DNA of 64,000 nucleotides from Pseudomonadota bacterium (lineage in GTDB: Bacteria; Pseudomonadota; Gammaproteobacteria; Burkholderiales; Thiobacillaceae). Made by a program: the position numbers and the translations under genes. The DNA is taken from NCBI GenBank assembly GCA_021820845.1, contig JAKADC010000002.1:124001-188000 (forward strand), given 5' to 3'. The notes under the pieces are model-generated. The model saw nothing but the letters and a program-made list of their open reading frames with translations. It did not search any database and was not told where the DNA came from. Positions 17,228 to 26,546 of this stretch are shown one piece after another. Positions within the stretch are counted from its first letter, which is position 1; the number at the start of each line of letters is the position of its first letter.

Positions 17228-17545
17228 TCAGCCCAGGTTCGGACCCAGATAGGTCCAGACGTATTTCACGATCTTGCCGCCGCCGACGTCGAAGGACTTG
17301 CGGCCGTCGAGCGTGAAGCTGGTGCCGAAGTTGACCGTGCCAGGCGCGCCCAGGACCGCGGTCGGCGCCTGGGTGTCGGCGATGATGACGATGACCTCGT
17401 CGGGCGCGGAGGCGTTGCCCGAGTCGTCCACGACCACCAGGCGGAAGCGCTGGCGGCCGATGGGCATGGGCTTGTCCGGCGAGAGCGTGACCTCGATGGT
17501 CGGGTCGGGGGTGGTGATGTCGGTGTTGATCACGAATTCGGCCAT
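17228..17545 (-). CDS. small Ig/PKD-like protein (105 aa)
   Basis: ATG 17545 has GGAGAA nine bases upstream. Residues 1-58 form an Ig-like segment (IGRQRFRLVVVDDSGN, then a VIVIIADTQAPTA strand). Residues 60-105 form the first half of a PKD-like domain (NFGTSFTLDGRKSFD, then IVKYVWTYLG), ending just after the Trp. The tail-protein-I gene upstream ends in the same way (SFLLDGSASHAG, then ITEYRW). That recurring half-PKD ending suggests strand-swapping between subunits or a shared attachment mode. Function unknown. Confidence 0.7.
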   Translation of the reverse strand: MAEFVINTDITTPDPTIEVTLSPDKPMPIGRQRFRLVVVDDSGNASAPDEVIVIIADTQAPTAVLGAPGTVNFGTSFTLDGRKSFDVGGGKIVKYVWTYLGPNLG

Positions 17546-17611
17546 GTGTTTCTCCTTGGTGGTGGGTCAGCGGTTGCAGGTCATGATTGGCGGCTCAGCG
17601 CATCGGGCGGC

Positions 17612-20419
17612 CTAGGAATCCGGAGGCAACTGGCGCCAGCGGTACTCGGTGATGCTGTGTCCCGGCCCGGCGTGCGAGGCGCTGCCGTCGAGGAGGAAGC
17701 TCTCGCCCCAGGGGACGGTGCGGTCCGGCCCGGCATCGGCCACGGGCGGCGTCGAGGTCGGCGCGGCCCCGGCGAGGCGCGGGTCGAGCGCGGCGACGCC
17801 GATGAGGTAATCGCTGATGCCGAGGAACGAGCGCTCCACCTGCACCGGGCGCGGCAGGCGCGGCGGGCCGAGATAGGTATCGACGCCGATGAGGCTGGCG
17901 ATGCCGACCAGCAAGGGCCAGCTCGCGGCGACCACGCGCACCTCGACGTGCGCCGGCGCCTCCATCTGGGCGATGCGCCGGATCAGGGCGAAATCCTGGG
18001 CCTCGACCTCGCGGTGCACCAGGATCGTGGCGCGGCTGGCGAGGCGGCCGTAGAAATCGAGCACCGCCTCGTTCTCGGCTGCGGTGGCCGCCTGGGCGCC
18101 ATACAGCGCGAGCAGTTCGGTGCGCTCGCGGTCGCCGAGGAACAGGGTGTCGCCGACCACCGAGTTGCCGCTTTGTGCGAGGCCCGGCAGCAGCGGGTCG
18201 GCCTCGTCGGCGAGATCGACACCCAGCAGGGTGGCGAGGATGCGCCGCAGGCGGAAGTCCTCGATCACGACGATGCCCCCGCTGCGCACCCCGCCGCCGG
18301 TGGCGATGTCCAGTGCCAGGCGCAGTCCCTGGCGCGTGCCGTGCAGGCGCGCCAGATCGGACGCGGCACGCAGCCAGTCGCGCCGCCGCGATGCCGGCAG
18401 GACCGGGTCGAAGGCCACGCCGATCCAGGCGCCGAGCCAGTCGAGATTGGCCTCGGGCACGCTGTCCGGGTTGCTCAGCAGGTGCGCCGCCGCGATGCGG
18501 TCTTCGAGCGGCGTCAGCACGCCCTCGTAGTTGCTCAACATGCGCGCGTTGAAGTCCGCCGGCGTGGCCTGGGGCTCGTAGACGACGATCCAGGCCTTCT
18601 TCACGGGCGCGCCCTGGATTTCCAGGCGGAGCCGCCAGCTGCTCGACGGATCGCGCAGCAGCCAGGCCGCGCCGGCGTGTTCGACCACTATCTCGGCCGG
18701 GTCGCCGAGCGGGATGCGCGGCGTGTTCGCATCGGGGTTGAGCCAGGCGCGTACCGCCGGGACGTCCTGCGCATCGAGGCGCAGCAGGATGGGATCGTCG
18801 ACCACCAACGGATCGCTCACGTGCACCTCGACGCGTGCCAGTTCGACACCGGGCGCCGCGGCTGCATCGCCGAACAGCGACTCGCGATAGAGCCGCGGCA
18901 GGTACTGCTCGGCGTAGTCGAAGCGACTGCCCCAGGCGCGCAAGGCCGCGATCTCCGGGCCGTTGCGGCCGTCGCCGTGGAGAACGACCCGTACCCAGAG
19001 ATAGCGTCCCGTCAGGCGGCGCACGCGCTGCTGCGTGTTCTGGATCAGCACCGAGAACAGGCCGCGCGTCCCGGCCTGCGGGGCGCCGCCGAGCAGGCCG
19101 GGATGGCCCGGCAGTTCGCTGCTGCTGCGTTCCCACGAGGCACGCGGAATGTGCGGTGCGCGCAGCGCCGGGTCGAGGCTCGCGCAGTCGCGGCCGAAGC
19201 CGTGCGCGTGCCATTGGGTGAGATCGTCCGCATCCGGCGGACGCGCCTCGTTGCCCGCGGCGAGCCAGACCACGAAGCCGGCATGCGTCGGGATCGCGGC
19301 CTCGGCATAAAGACGGTGCCAGACCGTCGTGGCGGCGCCGCTGTCGATCATCCAGGCGCTGAACGGTGTCGCGCTCGTGTCGTAGCTGCATGCCTCGCCG
19401 TCGCGCGCGAGAAAGCGCAGCGACAGGGGATATAGCGGACGCGACGCGCCGCTGCCGACCGGGTAGTGCGGCGGCTGCGCGGTGCCGTTGGCGAACGGCG
19501 CCTCCTGCGCGCCGTCGGCGAGCGGATAGACCTCGCCCAGCGGAAGGATGGACTGCGGCGCATGCGCGGCGGGCAGCGCGAAGGCGGGCGCATCGCGGCG
19601 TCCGGGGACGCGCACGGCGAAGCGCCCGGCGCCCAGGCCGGTGAGGGCATAGGCGTAGTTGGCACCTTGCAGGCCGATCGGCGCGGCGGGACGAGCCTCG
19701 GCCGCGAGCCAGCGGCGCACGTACGCGACGCCGTCCCCGCCGCGCCAGGTGAGCAGCGCGAGGCCGTCGCCGGGCAGGGTGGCCAGCGCGAGGACGCGCT
19801 CGTCGCCGGCCCAGTTGGGCGCGGCCACCAGGTCGAGGCGCGGCGCGTGGCAGTTCTCGGGATTGGGGCGGAACACGCGCGGGTCGTAGTCGGCGCTCTG
19901 CGGCGTCTGGCTGCGCAACGGCAGGCCGGTGACGCGCGCCAGGCGCCCGCTGCCGCGCTCCAGGACCCAGACGCCGCCCGTCTCGTCGGGCGCCATGCGC
20001 CATGGGGCGAAGCCGGCGAGCGCGACGCTCACGTCGCCCCAGCGGCCGCGCAGGTCGTGCAGGCGGACGTGGTCGGCCATGGCCGCGTAGAGCACGCCGT
20101 CATAACCCGCGCACAGATCGGTGGGCGTGGCTTCGAGCGCCAGCAGGGGGGTGGGGTCGGGCAGGTAGCTGGCGGCCATCACGGTGTTCGCGGCGGCATC
20201 CCAATAGGCCACGCATTCCAGTCCGTCGACGGCGCGCGGGCATTGCTCGAGCGCGCCCTGCGCCGCGGTGAAGGCGGCGGCGGGGTCGAGCGCCGGCGTG
20301 AGCGTGCGCTCCGAGGCCAGGCGCAGGACGCGGCACGCGTCGTCCCAGGTGGCATGCGCCAACGCCGGGAAGTTGCCGGCGTCGGCGAGTTGCCAGAAGC
20401 GCAGGCCGTTGGCGTCCAT
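17612..20419 (-). CDS. tail protein I / Afp12-like baseplate wedge protein
   Basis: ATG 20419 overlaps the baseplate J stop as TGATG; 935 residues. The first 330 residues look like a beta-propeller-type module (repeated short strands with Trp/Gly, e.g. GVWVLERGSGRLARV and GVLYAAMADHVRLHDL). A central beta region precedes the C-terminal tail-protein-I signature: YLPRLYRES, an ARLHGTRQGLRLALDI segment, ERTELLALYGAQ, and VHREVEAQDFALIRRI. The end is a half PKD domain. Tail protein I with baseplate J builds the wedge of contractile tails; in eCIS the equivalent is Afp12/Pvc12. The N-terminal propeller-like extension is characteristic of eCIS proteins. Confidence 0.85.
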   Translation of the reverse strand: MDANGLRFWQLADAGNFPALAHATWDDACRVLRLASERTLTPALDPAAAFTAAQGALEQCPRAVDGLECVAYWDAAANTVMAASYLPDPTPLLALEATPTDLCAGYDGVLYAAMADHVRLHDLRGRWGDVSVALAGFAPWRMAPDETGGVWVLERGSGRLARVTGLPLRSQTPQSADYDPRVFRPNPENCHAPRLDLVAAPNWAGDERVLALATLPGDGLALLTWRGGDGVAYVRRWLAAEARPAAPIGLQGANYAYALTGLGAGRFAVRVPGRRDAPAFALPAAHAPQSILPLGEVYPLADGAQEAPFANGTAQPPHYPVGSGASRPLYPLSLRFLARDGEACSYDTSATPFSAWMIDSGAATTVWHRLYAEAAIPTHAGFVVWLAAGNEARPPDADDLTQWHAHGFGRDCASLDPALRAPHIPRASWERSSSELPGHPGLLGGAPQAGTRGLFSVLIQNTQQRVRRLTGRYLWVRVVLHGDGRNGPEIAALRAWGSRFDYAEQYLPRLYRESLFGDAAAAPGVELARVEVHVSDPLVVDDPILLRLDAQDVPAVRAWLNPDANTPRIPLGDPAEIVVEHAGAAWLLRDPSSSWRLRLEIQGAPVKKAWIVVYEPQATPADFNARMLSNYEGVLTPLEDRIAAAHLLSNPDSVPEANLDWLGAWIGVAFDPVLPASRRRDWLRAASDLARLHGTRQGLRLALDIATGGGVRSGGIVVIEDFRLRRILATLLGVDLADEADPLLPGLAQSGNSVVGDTLFLGDRERTELLALYGAQAATAAENEAVLDFYGRLASRATILVHREVEAQDFALIRRIAQMEAPAHVEVRVVAASWPLLVGIASLIGVDTYLGPPRLPRPVQVERSFLGISDYLIGVAALDPRLAGAAPTSTPPVADAGPDRTVPWGESFLLDGSASHAGPGHSITEYRWRQLPPDS

Positions 20420-22770
20420 CAGCACAGCTCCGGAATGACCGGCACCGCGACGGCGTTGGCCGCGGCGAACGGGTTGGGCAGGGCGCGCAGGTCGGCGGGC
20501 ACGTCCGGGCCCTCGACCGCGATCACGCTCAGGAGCTCGGGCAGCTGCCAGGGTTGCAGGGTGAGGACCTGGGCACCGTCGCCCGCGACCGATCTGCAAT
20601 GGACCCCGCTTTCGGCGCGACCGCGTTGCAGGGTACGGATTTGGGCACCGTCGGCAGCACCACTGGGCAGGCGCTGCCAGTCGCCGCCGGCCTGCTGGAA
20701 GATCTGCACGCCGCATACCTCGTCGACGCCGGCGACGCGCGCCACCTCGACCTCCAGCTCGCGGCTGCGCACGGACCGGCCGAGGGGCCAGCCGGTCTGG
20801 TCCATTCCGCCGGGGGCCAACGGCCAGAGCAGGCGCCGCAAGGCCTCGCGCACTTCGAGCAGAACCGCGTCGCGGGCAAAGCCGTCGCGCAGCGTCACCG
20901 CGACCGCGATGCCGACGGCGACGTATTCGCAGCCGATGACATAGAGCTCGGTGGCGAGCGGCACGCGCAGCGACAGGTATTGGTGCAGGCGTTCGATGAA
21001 CGGCCGGTCGGGGCGCGGGTTCGGGGCCGGCGCCAGGGTGGCGGCGGGCAAAGCCATGACGCTGACCACGCCGGGGACGTCGAAGCGCCGGTCGCGCGGC
21101 TTGAAACGCGCCAGCACCTCGACCCGGCCGACGTCGATGCCGGGCGCGGCGAGGCTCAGGCGGCGGTAGTCCTCCTCGGTGACCGCGCGGTCGCCGTGGC
21201 GCAGCTGTGCCGGAATGCGCTTCTCGGCCAGCGCCAGCGTTTCGGCGTCGGCGCCGCCGGTCAAGGCCAGCGGCTGGCCGACCTTGAGCGCGGGCGCCGG
21301 CTGCTTGTCGATGCGCAGCGCGCTGCATTCGCTCAGGCTGCCGGCGGGCAGGTTGCCCGCCTGGCCGCCGCCGAAGCGGCCGCTGGCGAGACGAATGCGC
21401 ATCTGCGGCTCGGGCACGCGACCGCGCACGCCGTCGCCGAAGCGCAGCGTGCCCGCCTCGGCGTCGAGCTCGTAGGCCGCGGCATCGCGCGCCACGTTGA
21501 CGTCGGCGCTGATCGCCGCCAGGTCGTCGACGCGATACCAGGGCTGATAGCCGTGTCCGCTTGCCTCGACCTCGATCTTCAGCGTCGCGGCGTCGACCGA
21601 GCCGTGGGGCAGCTGGAACACCTGGTCGGCGGCACCCGTGGACACGCCCAGGACGCGCCCGGTGATCGTGGCGCGCTGGTCGATTTCGACCGCGTTGATG
21701 CCCAGCCAGGCCAGCGGCAGGCTGTTGACCAGCTCGCCATCCTTGGGCCGCAGCCGGATCCAGGCGAGCAGGCGCGCGGCGCGCTCGGCGTCGTCGAGGC
21801 GCGGCGGGGCATCGCCGACGCCGGCGCGCGGATTCATGCCGACGTCGTTGGACGGCGCCCAGATGAACTTCGCCGCGGGCAGCACCAGGCGCAGCGTGCC
21901 CGCGACGGCCAGGCCGCCGCTGGTGTCGGTGCCCGCCTCGACGCCCAGGGTGAGGTAATCGGTCTCGTAGTCGTTGCGCCCCCGCGTGGTCATCTCCCAG
22001 ATCACGGGCACGGTCGTGGGCGTGCTCACCGCCTCGAACAGCGCGGGCATCTTCAAGGCCGGGACCACGCCCACGGAGAGCAGCGCGGGCAGGCCGGAAC
22101 CGCCGCCGCTGTCGCTCCCTCCCATCGCCGCGACGACCTTGGCGTTGGTCGCGGCCTGGTCCTCGGGCTTGGCGGCGCGCGGCGCCAGCAGCGCGATCCA
22201 CAGCGCGCGGTCGGCGCTGTTGGCGAACACGTCCACGCCCTCGGGCTCGGCGCGGCCGTCGGCGAACACCGGCGTGGTCTCGTAGGCCTTGAGCGCGCCG
22301 TTGATCTGGTGGATGCGCGCCAGACCTTGCAGCACCGCGCTTTTCTGCGCGGTTTCGGCGGCATCGAGGCTGCGCTTGATATACGCCTCGGCCGTCAACG
22401 GCAGCACCGTGGTTTCGGCGAGCGTCTCGAACGGCATGGCGGCCTTGATCTGGCCTTGCGGCAGCAGGGTGTGGGCGCCGAGTTCGCTCTCCTGCGCATA
22501 GCTCAGGCTGACGATGCCGCGTGCCGGCTGCGCGGGCTTCAGGCCCATGCCGAGGAGCTTGAGGAATACCAGGCGCTGGCGCTCCGGAATCAGGTTGGCG
22601 CGGTAGAGCAGCGTGTCGCCGAGCCAGGCGAACAATTCGATCAGAGTGCGCCCCGGATCGCCCAGGCGTGGGTTGGTCCACTCCGGGGTGTGCGCCGGGA
22701 TGCGCGCGATCAGGTCTTCGACCAGATCGTCGAAGCGCCTGTCGTCGAGCGAAGGTGGCAGGATGGGCAT
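20419..22770 (-). CDS. baseplate J / Afp11-like wedge protein
   Basis: 783 residues from ATG 22770. The opening (LPPSLDDRRFDDLVEDLIAR, then EWTNPRLGDPGRTLIELFAWL and LIPERQRLVFLKLLGM) is the conserved start of eCIS baseplate J proteins. The C-terminal third has the J-domain pattern: ALAEKRIPAQLRHGDRAVTEEDYRRL, a beta strand block, and RPFIERLHQYLSLRVPLATELYVI. The protein forms the structural wedge around the hub, and its partners are the tail-protein-I product and the gp25-like protein, which flank it here in the usual order. Confidence 0.9.
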   Translation of the reverse strand: MPILPPSLDDRRFDDLVEDLIARIPAHTPEWTNPRLGDPGRTLIELFAWLGDTLLYRANLIPERQRLVFLKLLGMGLKPAQPARGIVSLSYAQESELGAHTLLPQGQIKAAMPFETLAETTVLPLTAEAYIKRSLDAAETAQKSAVLQGLARIHQINGALKAYETTPVFADGRAEPEGVDVFANSADRALWIALLAPRAAKPEDQAATNAKVVAAMGGSDSGGGSGLPALLSVGVVPALKMPALFEAVSTPTTVPVIWEMTTRGRNDYETDYLTLGVEAGTDTSGGLAVAGTLRLVLPAAKFIWAPSNDVGMNPRAGVGDAPPRLDDAERAARLLAWIRLRPKDGELVNSLPLAWLGINAVEIDQRATITGRVLGVSTGAADQVFQLPHGSVDAATLKIEVEASGHGYQPWYRVDDLAAISADVNVARDAAAYELDAEAGTLRFGDGVRGRVPEPQMRIRLASGRFGGGQAGNLPAGSLSECSALRIDKQPAPALKVGQPLALTGGADAETLALAEKRIPAQLRHGDRAVTEEDYRRLSLAAPGIDVGRVEVLARFKPRDRRFDVPGVVSVMALPAATLAPAPNPRPDRPFIERLHQYLSLRVPLATELYVIGCEYVAVGIAVAVTLRDGFARDAVLLEVREALRRLLWPLAPGGMDQTGWPLGRSVRSRELEVEVARVAGVDEVCGVQIFQQAGGDWQRLPSGAADGAQIRTLQRGRAESGVHCRSVAGDGAQVLTLQPWQLPELLSVIAVEGPDVPADLRALPNPFAAANAVAVPVIPELC

Positions 22771-22793
22771 TTGATGGCTCGCAATCGGCTGGT

Positions 22794-23186
22794 TCAGCCT
22801 TCCAGTTGCACGGTAACGTTCATGGCGCCCGGCGCGCCGTTGCGCGCCAGCCGGTAAGCGATCTCGACGCGCACCTGGCTGGGCTCGTCCGGAACTTCCC
22901 AGACCTCGACCGCATCGAGCAGGATGCGCCGCTCCCAGCGCGTCAGTGCGTCATTCACCAGGTCGCGGATCTCGCGCCGCGTGGCGACGGTGTTGGGCGC
23001 GTGCAGCAGGCGTTCGAGTCCGCCGCCGAATTCCGGACGCATGAGCTGTTCCCCGGGGCGGGTGCTGAGGATGATGCGGATGCCTTCGCGCACGCTCTGC
23101 GCGAGGTCCGGCCAGGCGAGCGCGCCCTGCTCGTCCGGGAGCGGCAGCAGGGGCCAGCCGAGGAGGGGGCGCAGGGGCGTGGTCAT
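22794..23186 (-). CDS. gp25-like baseplate protein (Afp9-like)
   Basis: 130 residues; ATG 23186 overlaps the previous stop (ATGA). Diagnostic features of the gp25/lysozyme-like wedge family are SVREGIRIILSTRPGEQLMRPEFG near the N-terminus, LINDA/LVNDAL-type helices after a TRREIRD motif, and a C-terminal ERRILLDAVEVWE-x-x-VRVEIAYRL strand pair. Despite the family name it has no lysozyme activity in baseplates; it bridges J proteins and sheath in contractile systems. Confidence 0.92.
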   Translation of the reverse strand: MTTPLRPLLGWPLLPLPDEQGALAWPDLAQSVREGIRIILSTRPGEQLMRPEFGGGLERLLHAPNTVATRREIRDLVNDALTRWERRILLDAVEVWEVPDEPSQVRVEIAYRLARNGAPGAMNVTVQLEG

Positions 23187-24751
23187 GGCGATGGGGGCGG
23201 CTTGTTGCCCAGCTTGGGAAACGGCAGGCAGATCTTGATGAAGAACATCCAGCCGAAGATCAGGTTGAACAGCGACAAAAAGATGTTGAGCACGATGAAG
23301 GCGCAGATCGTGATCACCGGAATGTTGAAGCTGCAGATCCAGGACAGGCCCTGGACGCCAAAGCCGCCCGAGCCGCTCATGAGGTCCTTGGCCTTGCCGC
23401 CGAGCAGGCCCTGCATCGCAGGCGGCACGACGAAGGCGACGTTGGGCTTCAAGGCCTTGAGCAGGTTTTTGTCGGAGGCGTCGGGCAGCGGAATCTGCAC
23501 CGGCGGTGCGCCGGCACCCTCGTACCAGGGGGCGATGGCGAAGGCCGGGCTCTCGTCGCTCCAGACGATGCGCGCGGGGCCGCCGTTGGGGCACTTGAGG
23601 CGCACGAAGGCACGGATCACATAGCGCGCATCCGGGGCGTCGAAGCGCCCCTCGCGCCCCTTGGTCGCCTTGAAGCGCGCCAGCATGACGCTGTGCAGGG
23701 ACTGCGCCAGCGCTGCGCTGTCGGCGGTTTCCATGGCCGGCCAGGATTCGGGCATCTCCGGCGCGCTCACGCTTTCCCGCGTGAGCAGCAGGGCGCTGGC
23801 CTGGCTCAGGAAGGTGTAGGCATCGACCGTGCGCTGCACGGTGTCGTCCTCGCGCCACACCAGGGGCAGTCGGATCGCCTGCAATCTCGATTTCAGGTCG
23901 GCGACCGCGTCGCCGCCGTCGAAGGCATCGAACTCGCTGCCGAGCTGATGCAGGAGCTGGATGAAGGTTTGCATGTCGCCGGATTCGTCCAGCCAGGCGG
24001 TGGTCAGGGTCTCGCCGGCATGCGGGAAGCGCATGCCCAGTCCCCGCAGGGCATCGGGCAGATGGCCGAGGAAGGCATCCGATTGCGGTCCGAAGCTGTC
24101 GTCGCCGGGCGGCAGGAATTCCGGCTCGGCTTCGGAGAGTTCGCTGCTGGCCGTCGGCACGATGCCGTAGAACACGGTCTTGGCCGCATCCGCGCACACG
24201 TCGGGCGGCGCCAGATAGAGCGAGATGATGTGTTCGTCGAGGCGGTTGTCGGCGTTCTCGAGCGCGAAGCCGGCGAGCTTGCGGTCGATGTCGGCCACGC
24301 CGGTGAGCGTGCGCTGCAGGCGCGGTGCGGCGAGCGGGTCGGCAAGGTCGCCGCCGACGCGGTTGAGCGGCACCCAGCCGCGCACCCGGCCATTCGAGCG
24401 CATCCAGCCCTGGCGCGCGCTGCCGGCGATGCGGCGCAGCACCATGCCTGCGGAGATCACGCGCGCCGGGTCGAGGCGCGGCGCGCCGGGCGCGTCGCAC
24501 CAGGACTCGATCAGGGCGAGATGGAACTGGCGCTGGACGGGATGGAACAGCTTCAGCGCGCCGTCGCTCGCGGTCGCCTGGGCGCGCAGGGCATCCAGGG
24601 CCTGGCGGCCGCCGGCGCTGCGCAGGTCGTCGAGCGTGGACGCGATGAAGTCCTCGTCGCTGCGTTGCAGCAGGGCGGGGCGGCCGCCGCCGCTCATGTC
24701 GCGCGGGGCGCCGAGAAGGACGGGATGCGAGGCGACAGGGTGCAGGGTCAT
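23183..24751 (-). CDS. eCIS locus protein with C-terminal hydrophobic segment (522 aa)
   Basis: Begins MTLHPVASHPVLLGAPRD. Residues 1-460 are soluble-looking and include a WMRSNGRVRGWVPLNRVGGD segment, with no domain I can name. Residues about 478-515 are strikingly hydrophobic (FNIPVITICAFIVLNIFLSL, then NLIFGWMFFIKICLP) and end in KLGNKPPPSP. The gene sits between the spike and gp25 genes and overlaps the latter by four bases. A membrane-type helix in a baseplate-neighbour protein is unusual. It could anchor the particle to a membrane or be buried in the tube as a tape/tip element; neither is shown by the sequence. Confidence 0.78.
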   Translation of the reverse strand: MTLHPVASHPVLLGAPRDMSGGGRPALLQRSDEDFIASTLDDLRSAGGRQALDALRAQATASDGALKLFHPVQRQFHLALIESWCDAPGAPRLDPARVISAGMVLRRIAGSARQGWMRSNGRVRGWVPLNRVGGDLADPLAAPRLQRTLTGVADIDRKLAGFALENADNRLDEHIISLYLAPPDVCADAAKTVFYGIVPTASSELSEAEPEFLPPGDDSFGPQSDAFLGHLPDALRGLGMRFPHAGETLTTAWLDESGDMQTFIQLLHQLGSEFDAFDGGDAVADLKSRLQAIRLPLVWREDDTVQRTVDAYTFLSQASALLLTRESVSAPEMPESWPAMETADSAALAQSLHSVMLARFKATKGREGRFDAPDARYVIRAFVRLKCPNGGPARIVWSDESPAFAIAPWYEGAGAPPVQIPLPDASDKNLLKALKPNVAFVVPPAMQGLLGGKAKDLMSGSGGFGVQGLSWICSFNIPVITICAFIVLNIFLSLFNLIFGWMFFIKICLPFPKLGNKPPPSP

Positions 24752-24758
24752 CGCCGGT

Positions 24759-25442
24759 TCACCAGACGTTGCCCGCGCCGGGCGTGTAGCTGGTCGAGAT
24801 TACGGAGTTGGTGATCAGCGAGGCGCACTTCACCATGCCGCTGAATGTCGACATCGCCGCATCGACGGTCACCATGCCCGCGCTCACGTTCACCTGCGAG
24901 GCCTGCACCGCGACCTTGGCCGACGCCTGGATCGTGATGCCAGCGGATTCCATCTTGATGCTGTTGCCGTTGCTGTCCTCGAGCGTCACGCTGCCGGGAC
25001 CGTCCTTGAGCGTGACTTTCTGGCCGCCCGGGGTCTCGAGCGTGAGGGTCTCCTGTCCGCTCTGGTCGTCGAGCGTGACGACGATGCCGTTCTTGGACTT
25101 GATGCGCTTGTAGCGGTTGACGCCGCCCGACTGGATGTCCGCCGGCGCTTTCGCCGCGCCGTTCCACAGCCCGCCGAGGACCACCGGATAGCGCGCGTCG
25201 CCCTGCACGAAGCTCACGAACACCTCGTCGCCGACATCGGGCAGGAAATAGGTGCCGCGATCGTCGCCGGCGAAGGGGGCGACGACGCGCGCCCACATCG
25301 TGCTGTCCTGTTGCGCCACGGCATCGAAGGCGAGCAGCTTGACCTGCACGCGGCTGCGCTTGTCCGGATCGTCCAGCGAGACCACCTGGGCGAGGAATCC
25401 GCCGGAGATCGCGGCCAGGGGCAGGAAGGGATCGCGTTTCAT
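24759..25442 (-). CDS. gpV/gp5-like spike protein (C-terminal half of Afp8/VgrG)
   Basis: 227 residues. The N-terminal OB-fold region has AQVVSLDDPDKRSRVQVKLL, ARVVAPFAGDDRGTYFLPD-x-GDEV, and PVVLGGLWNG, which is the phage baseplate-V/VgrG gp5 pattern. The C-terminal 100 residues are a repeating beta region (ETLTLETPGGQKVTLKDGPG; NSIKMESAGITIQA) expected to form a trimeric spike needle. In Afp and PVC this part is fused to the hub; here it is a separate gene six bases downstream of the gpD-like gene, as in many non-enteric eCIS. Confidence 0.9.
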   Translation of the reverse strand: MKRDPFLPLAAISGGFLAQVVSLDDPDKRSRVQVKLLAFDAVAQQDSTMWARVVAPFAGDDRGTYFLPDVGDEVFVSFVQGDARYPVVLGGLWNGAAKAPADIQSGGVNRYKRIKSKNGIVVTLDDQSGQETLTLETPGGQKVTLKDGPGSVTLEDSNGNSIKMESAGITIQASAKVAVQASQVNVSAGMVTVDAAMSTFSGMVKCASLITNSVISTSYTPGAGNVW

Positions 25443-25448
25443 GGTGTC

Positions 25449-26534
25449 TCAGTTGCCCAGGTAGGCGCACTCGGCGCGGAATTCGGTGCGGTAGCCCTGC
25501 TGCATGTCGAAGCGATGGCAGGCCTGGACCACGTAATAGGTGTTGTCGAACTGGGGCGAGATGCCTGCGAGGCGCACCTGGCTGCCGACACGCAGTTGCG
25601 CGTTGCCTTCGGCGACGCCCTCGGCGCGCACGAAGCGGCGCGTGCGCTGGTCGAATGCCGCATTCGCTACGGCCTGGGCCTCGGCGTCGTTGTCGACGGC
25701 GAGCGTGCCGAGGTGCTCGCTGCGCGTCGAGAATACCTCCTGCGCCCAGGCGCTGCCGTCCTTGCCTTGCCCCGGACCGGCATGGGTGAGACTGCTGGCC
25801 GTGCCTTGCACCGCCGCACCATCCTTGGCGTTCCAGCCCGCGACCGTGACCGCGGTGACCTGGTCGGCGAGGTCGGCGGTGACGCGCACCCGTGCGAGCT
25901 GGTTGTACAGGGTGAGATCGATGGCGCCGCGGCTCACGTCCTGGCGCGGGGCCACTTGCAACTGCGTGCCGACGACCTGAAGGTCGGCATCGAAGCGCGC
26001 GAGCAGGCGGCGCAGGAATCCGAGGTCGGTCTCGTTGAGCTGCGCCCAGGTGCCGGTGGGAGCGTCGAGGCCGCTGACGCTGGGGCTGAGATCGAGGTTG
26101 CCGGCGATGGCGTTGACCACGTCGGCGGGCGACATGGCGCTGTAGATCCGGGTGCGCCGGCCGCGCCGCGCCGCGGTGAGCGCGTCCTCGGCGAGCACCA
26201 CCAGCTCCGGCGGCGCACCGAAGTTGCACACCATCTCCAGCGCGCTCACCTTGCCGTGGAAGATTTCGCGCGGCGCGGCGTCTTCTCCGGCGTAGACGCT
26301 CAGGTCCGCGCCCAGCTTGAGGGTCGAGCGGCTGTCGAAGGCCAGTTCGGCGCGGCCGTCGCCGGTCGCCACCCAGTCGATGAAGCGCAGTTCCAGGGTG
26401 CTCATGCCGCCTTCCGCTTCCTCCATCTTCATCGCCGTGAGCAGCTCGCTGACGCGCGCGTCCGCCTGGCCGGCGATGCGCAGCGTCGGGCGGGCACTGT
26501 AGATGGCGGACTGGCTGACGGCGGTTTCGGGCAT
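25449..26534 (-). CDS. gpD/gp27-like hub protein (N-terminal half of Afp8/VgrG)
   Basis: 361 residues. Family signs of late-control gene D/gp27 hub proteins are STLELRFIDWV and a KVSALEMVCN strand, RIYSAMSPADVVNAIAG, the LNETDLGFLRRLLARFDADL segment typical of VgrG/gpD, and a C-terminal FDNTYYVVQACHRFDMQQGY motif. It makes the trimeric hub that joins the tube to the spike encoded directly downstream. Confidence 0.92.
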   Translation of the reverse strand: MPETAVSQSAIYSARPTLRIAGQADARVSELLTAMKMEEAEGGMSTLELRFIDWVATGDGRAELAFDSRSTLKLGADLSVYAGEDAAPREIFHGKVSALEMVCNFGAPPELVVLAEDALTAARRGRRTRIYSAMSPADVVNAIAGNLDLSPSVSGLDAPTGTWAQLNETDLGFLRRLLARFDADLQVVGTQLQVAPRQDVSRGAIDLTLYNQLARVRVTADLADQVTAVTVAGWNAKDGAAVQGTASSLTHAGPGQGKDGSAWAQEVFSTRSEHLGTLAVDNDAEAQAVANAAFDQRTRRFVRAEGVAEGNAQLRVGSQVRLAGISPQFDNTYYVVQACHRFDMQQGYRTEFRAECAYLGN

Positions 26535-26546
26535 GGCGATCGGCGC

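Noticed and set aside
17612-22681. A single 1689-residue fusion of baseplate J and tail I
   Set aside because: The upper part is the wrong frame of the J gene; the real tail-I start is ATG 20419, with a TGATG overlap to the J stop.
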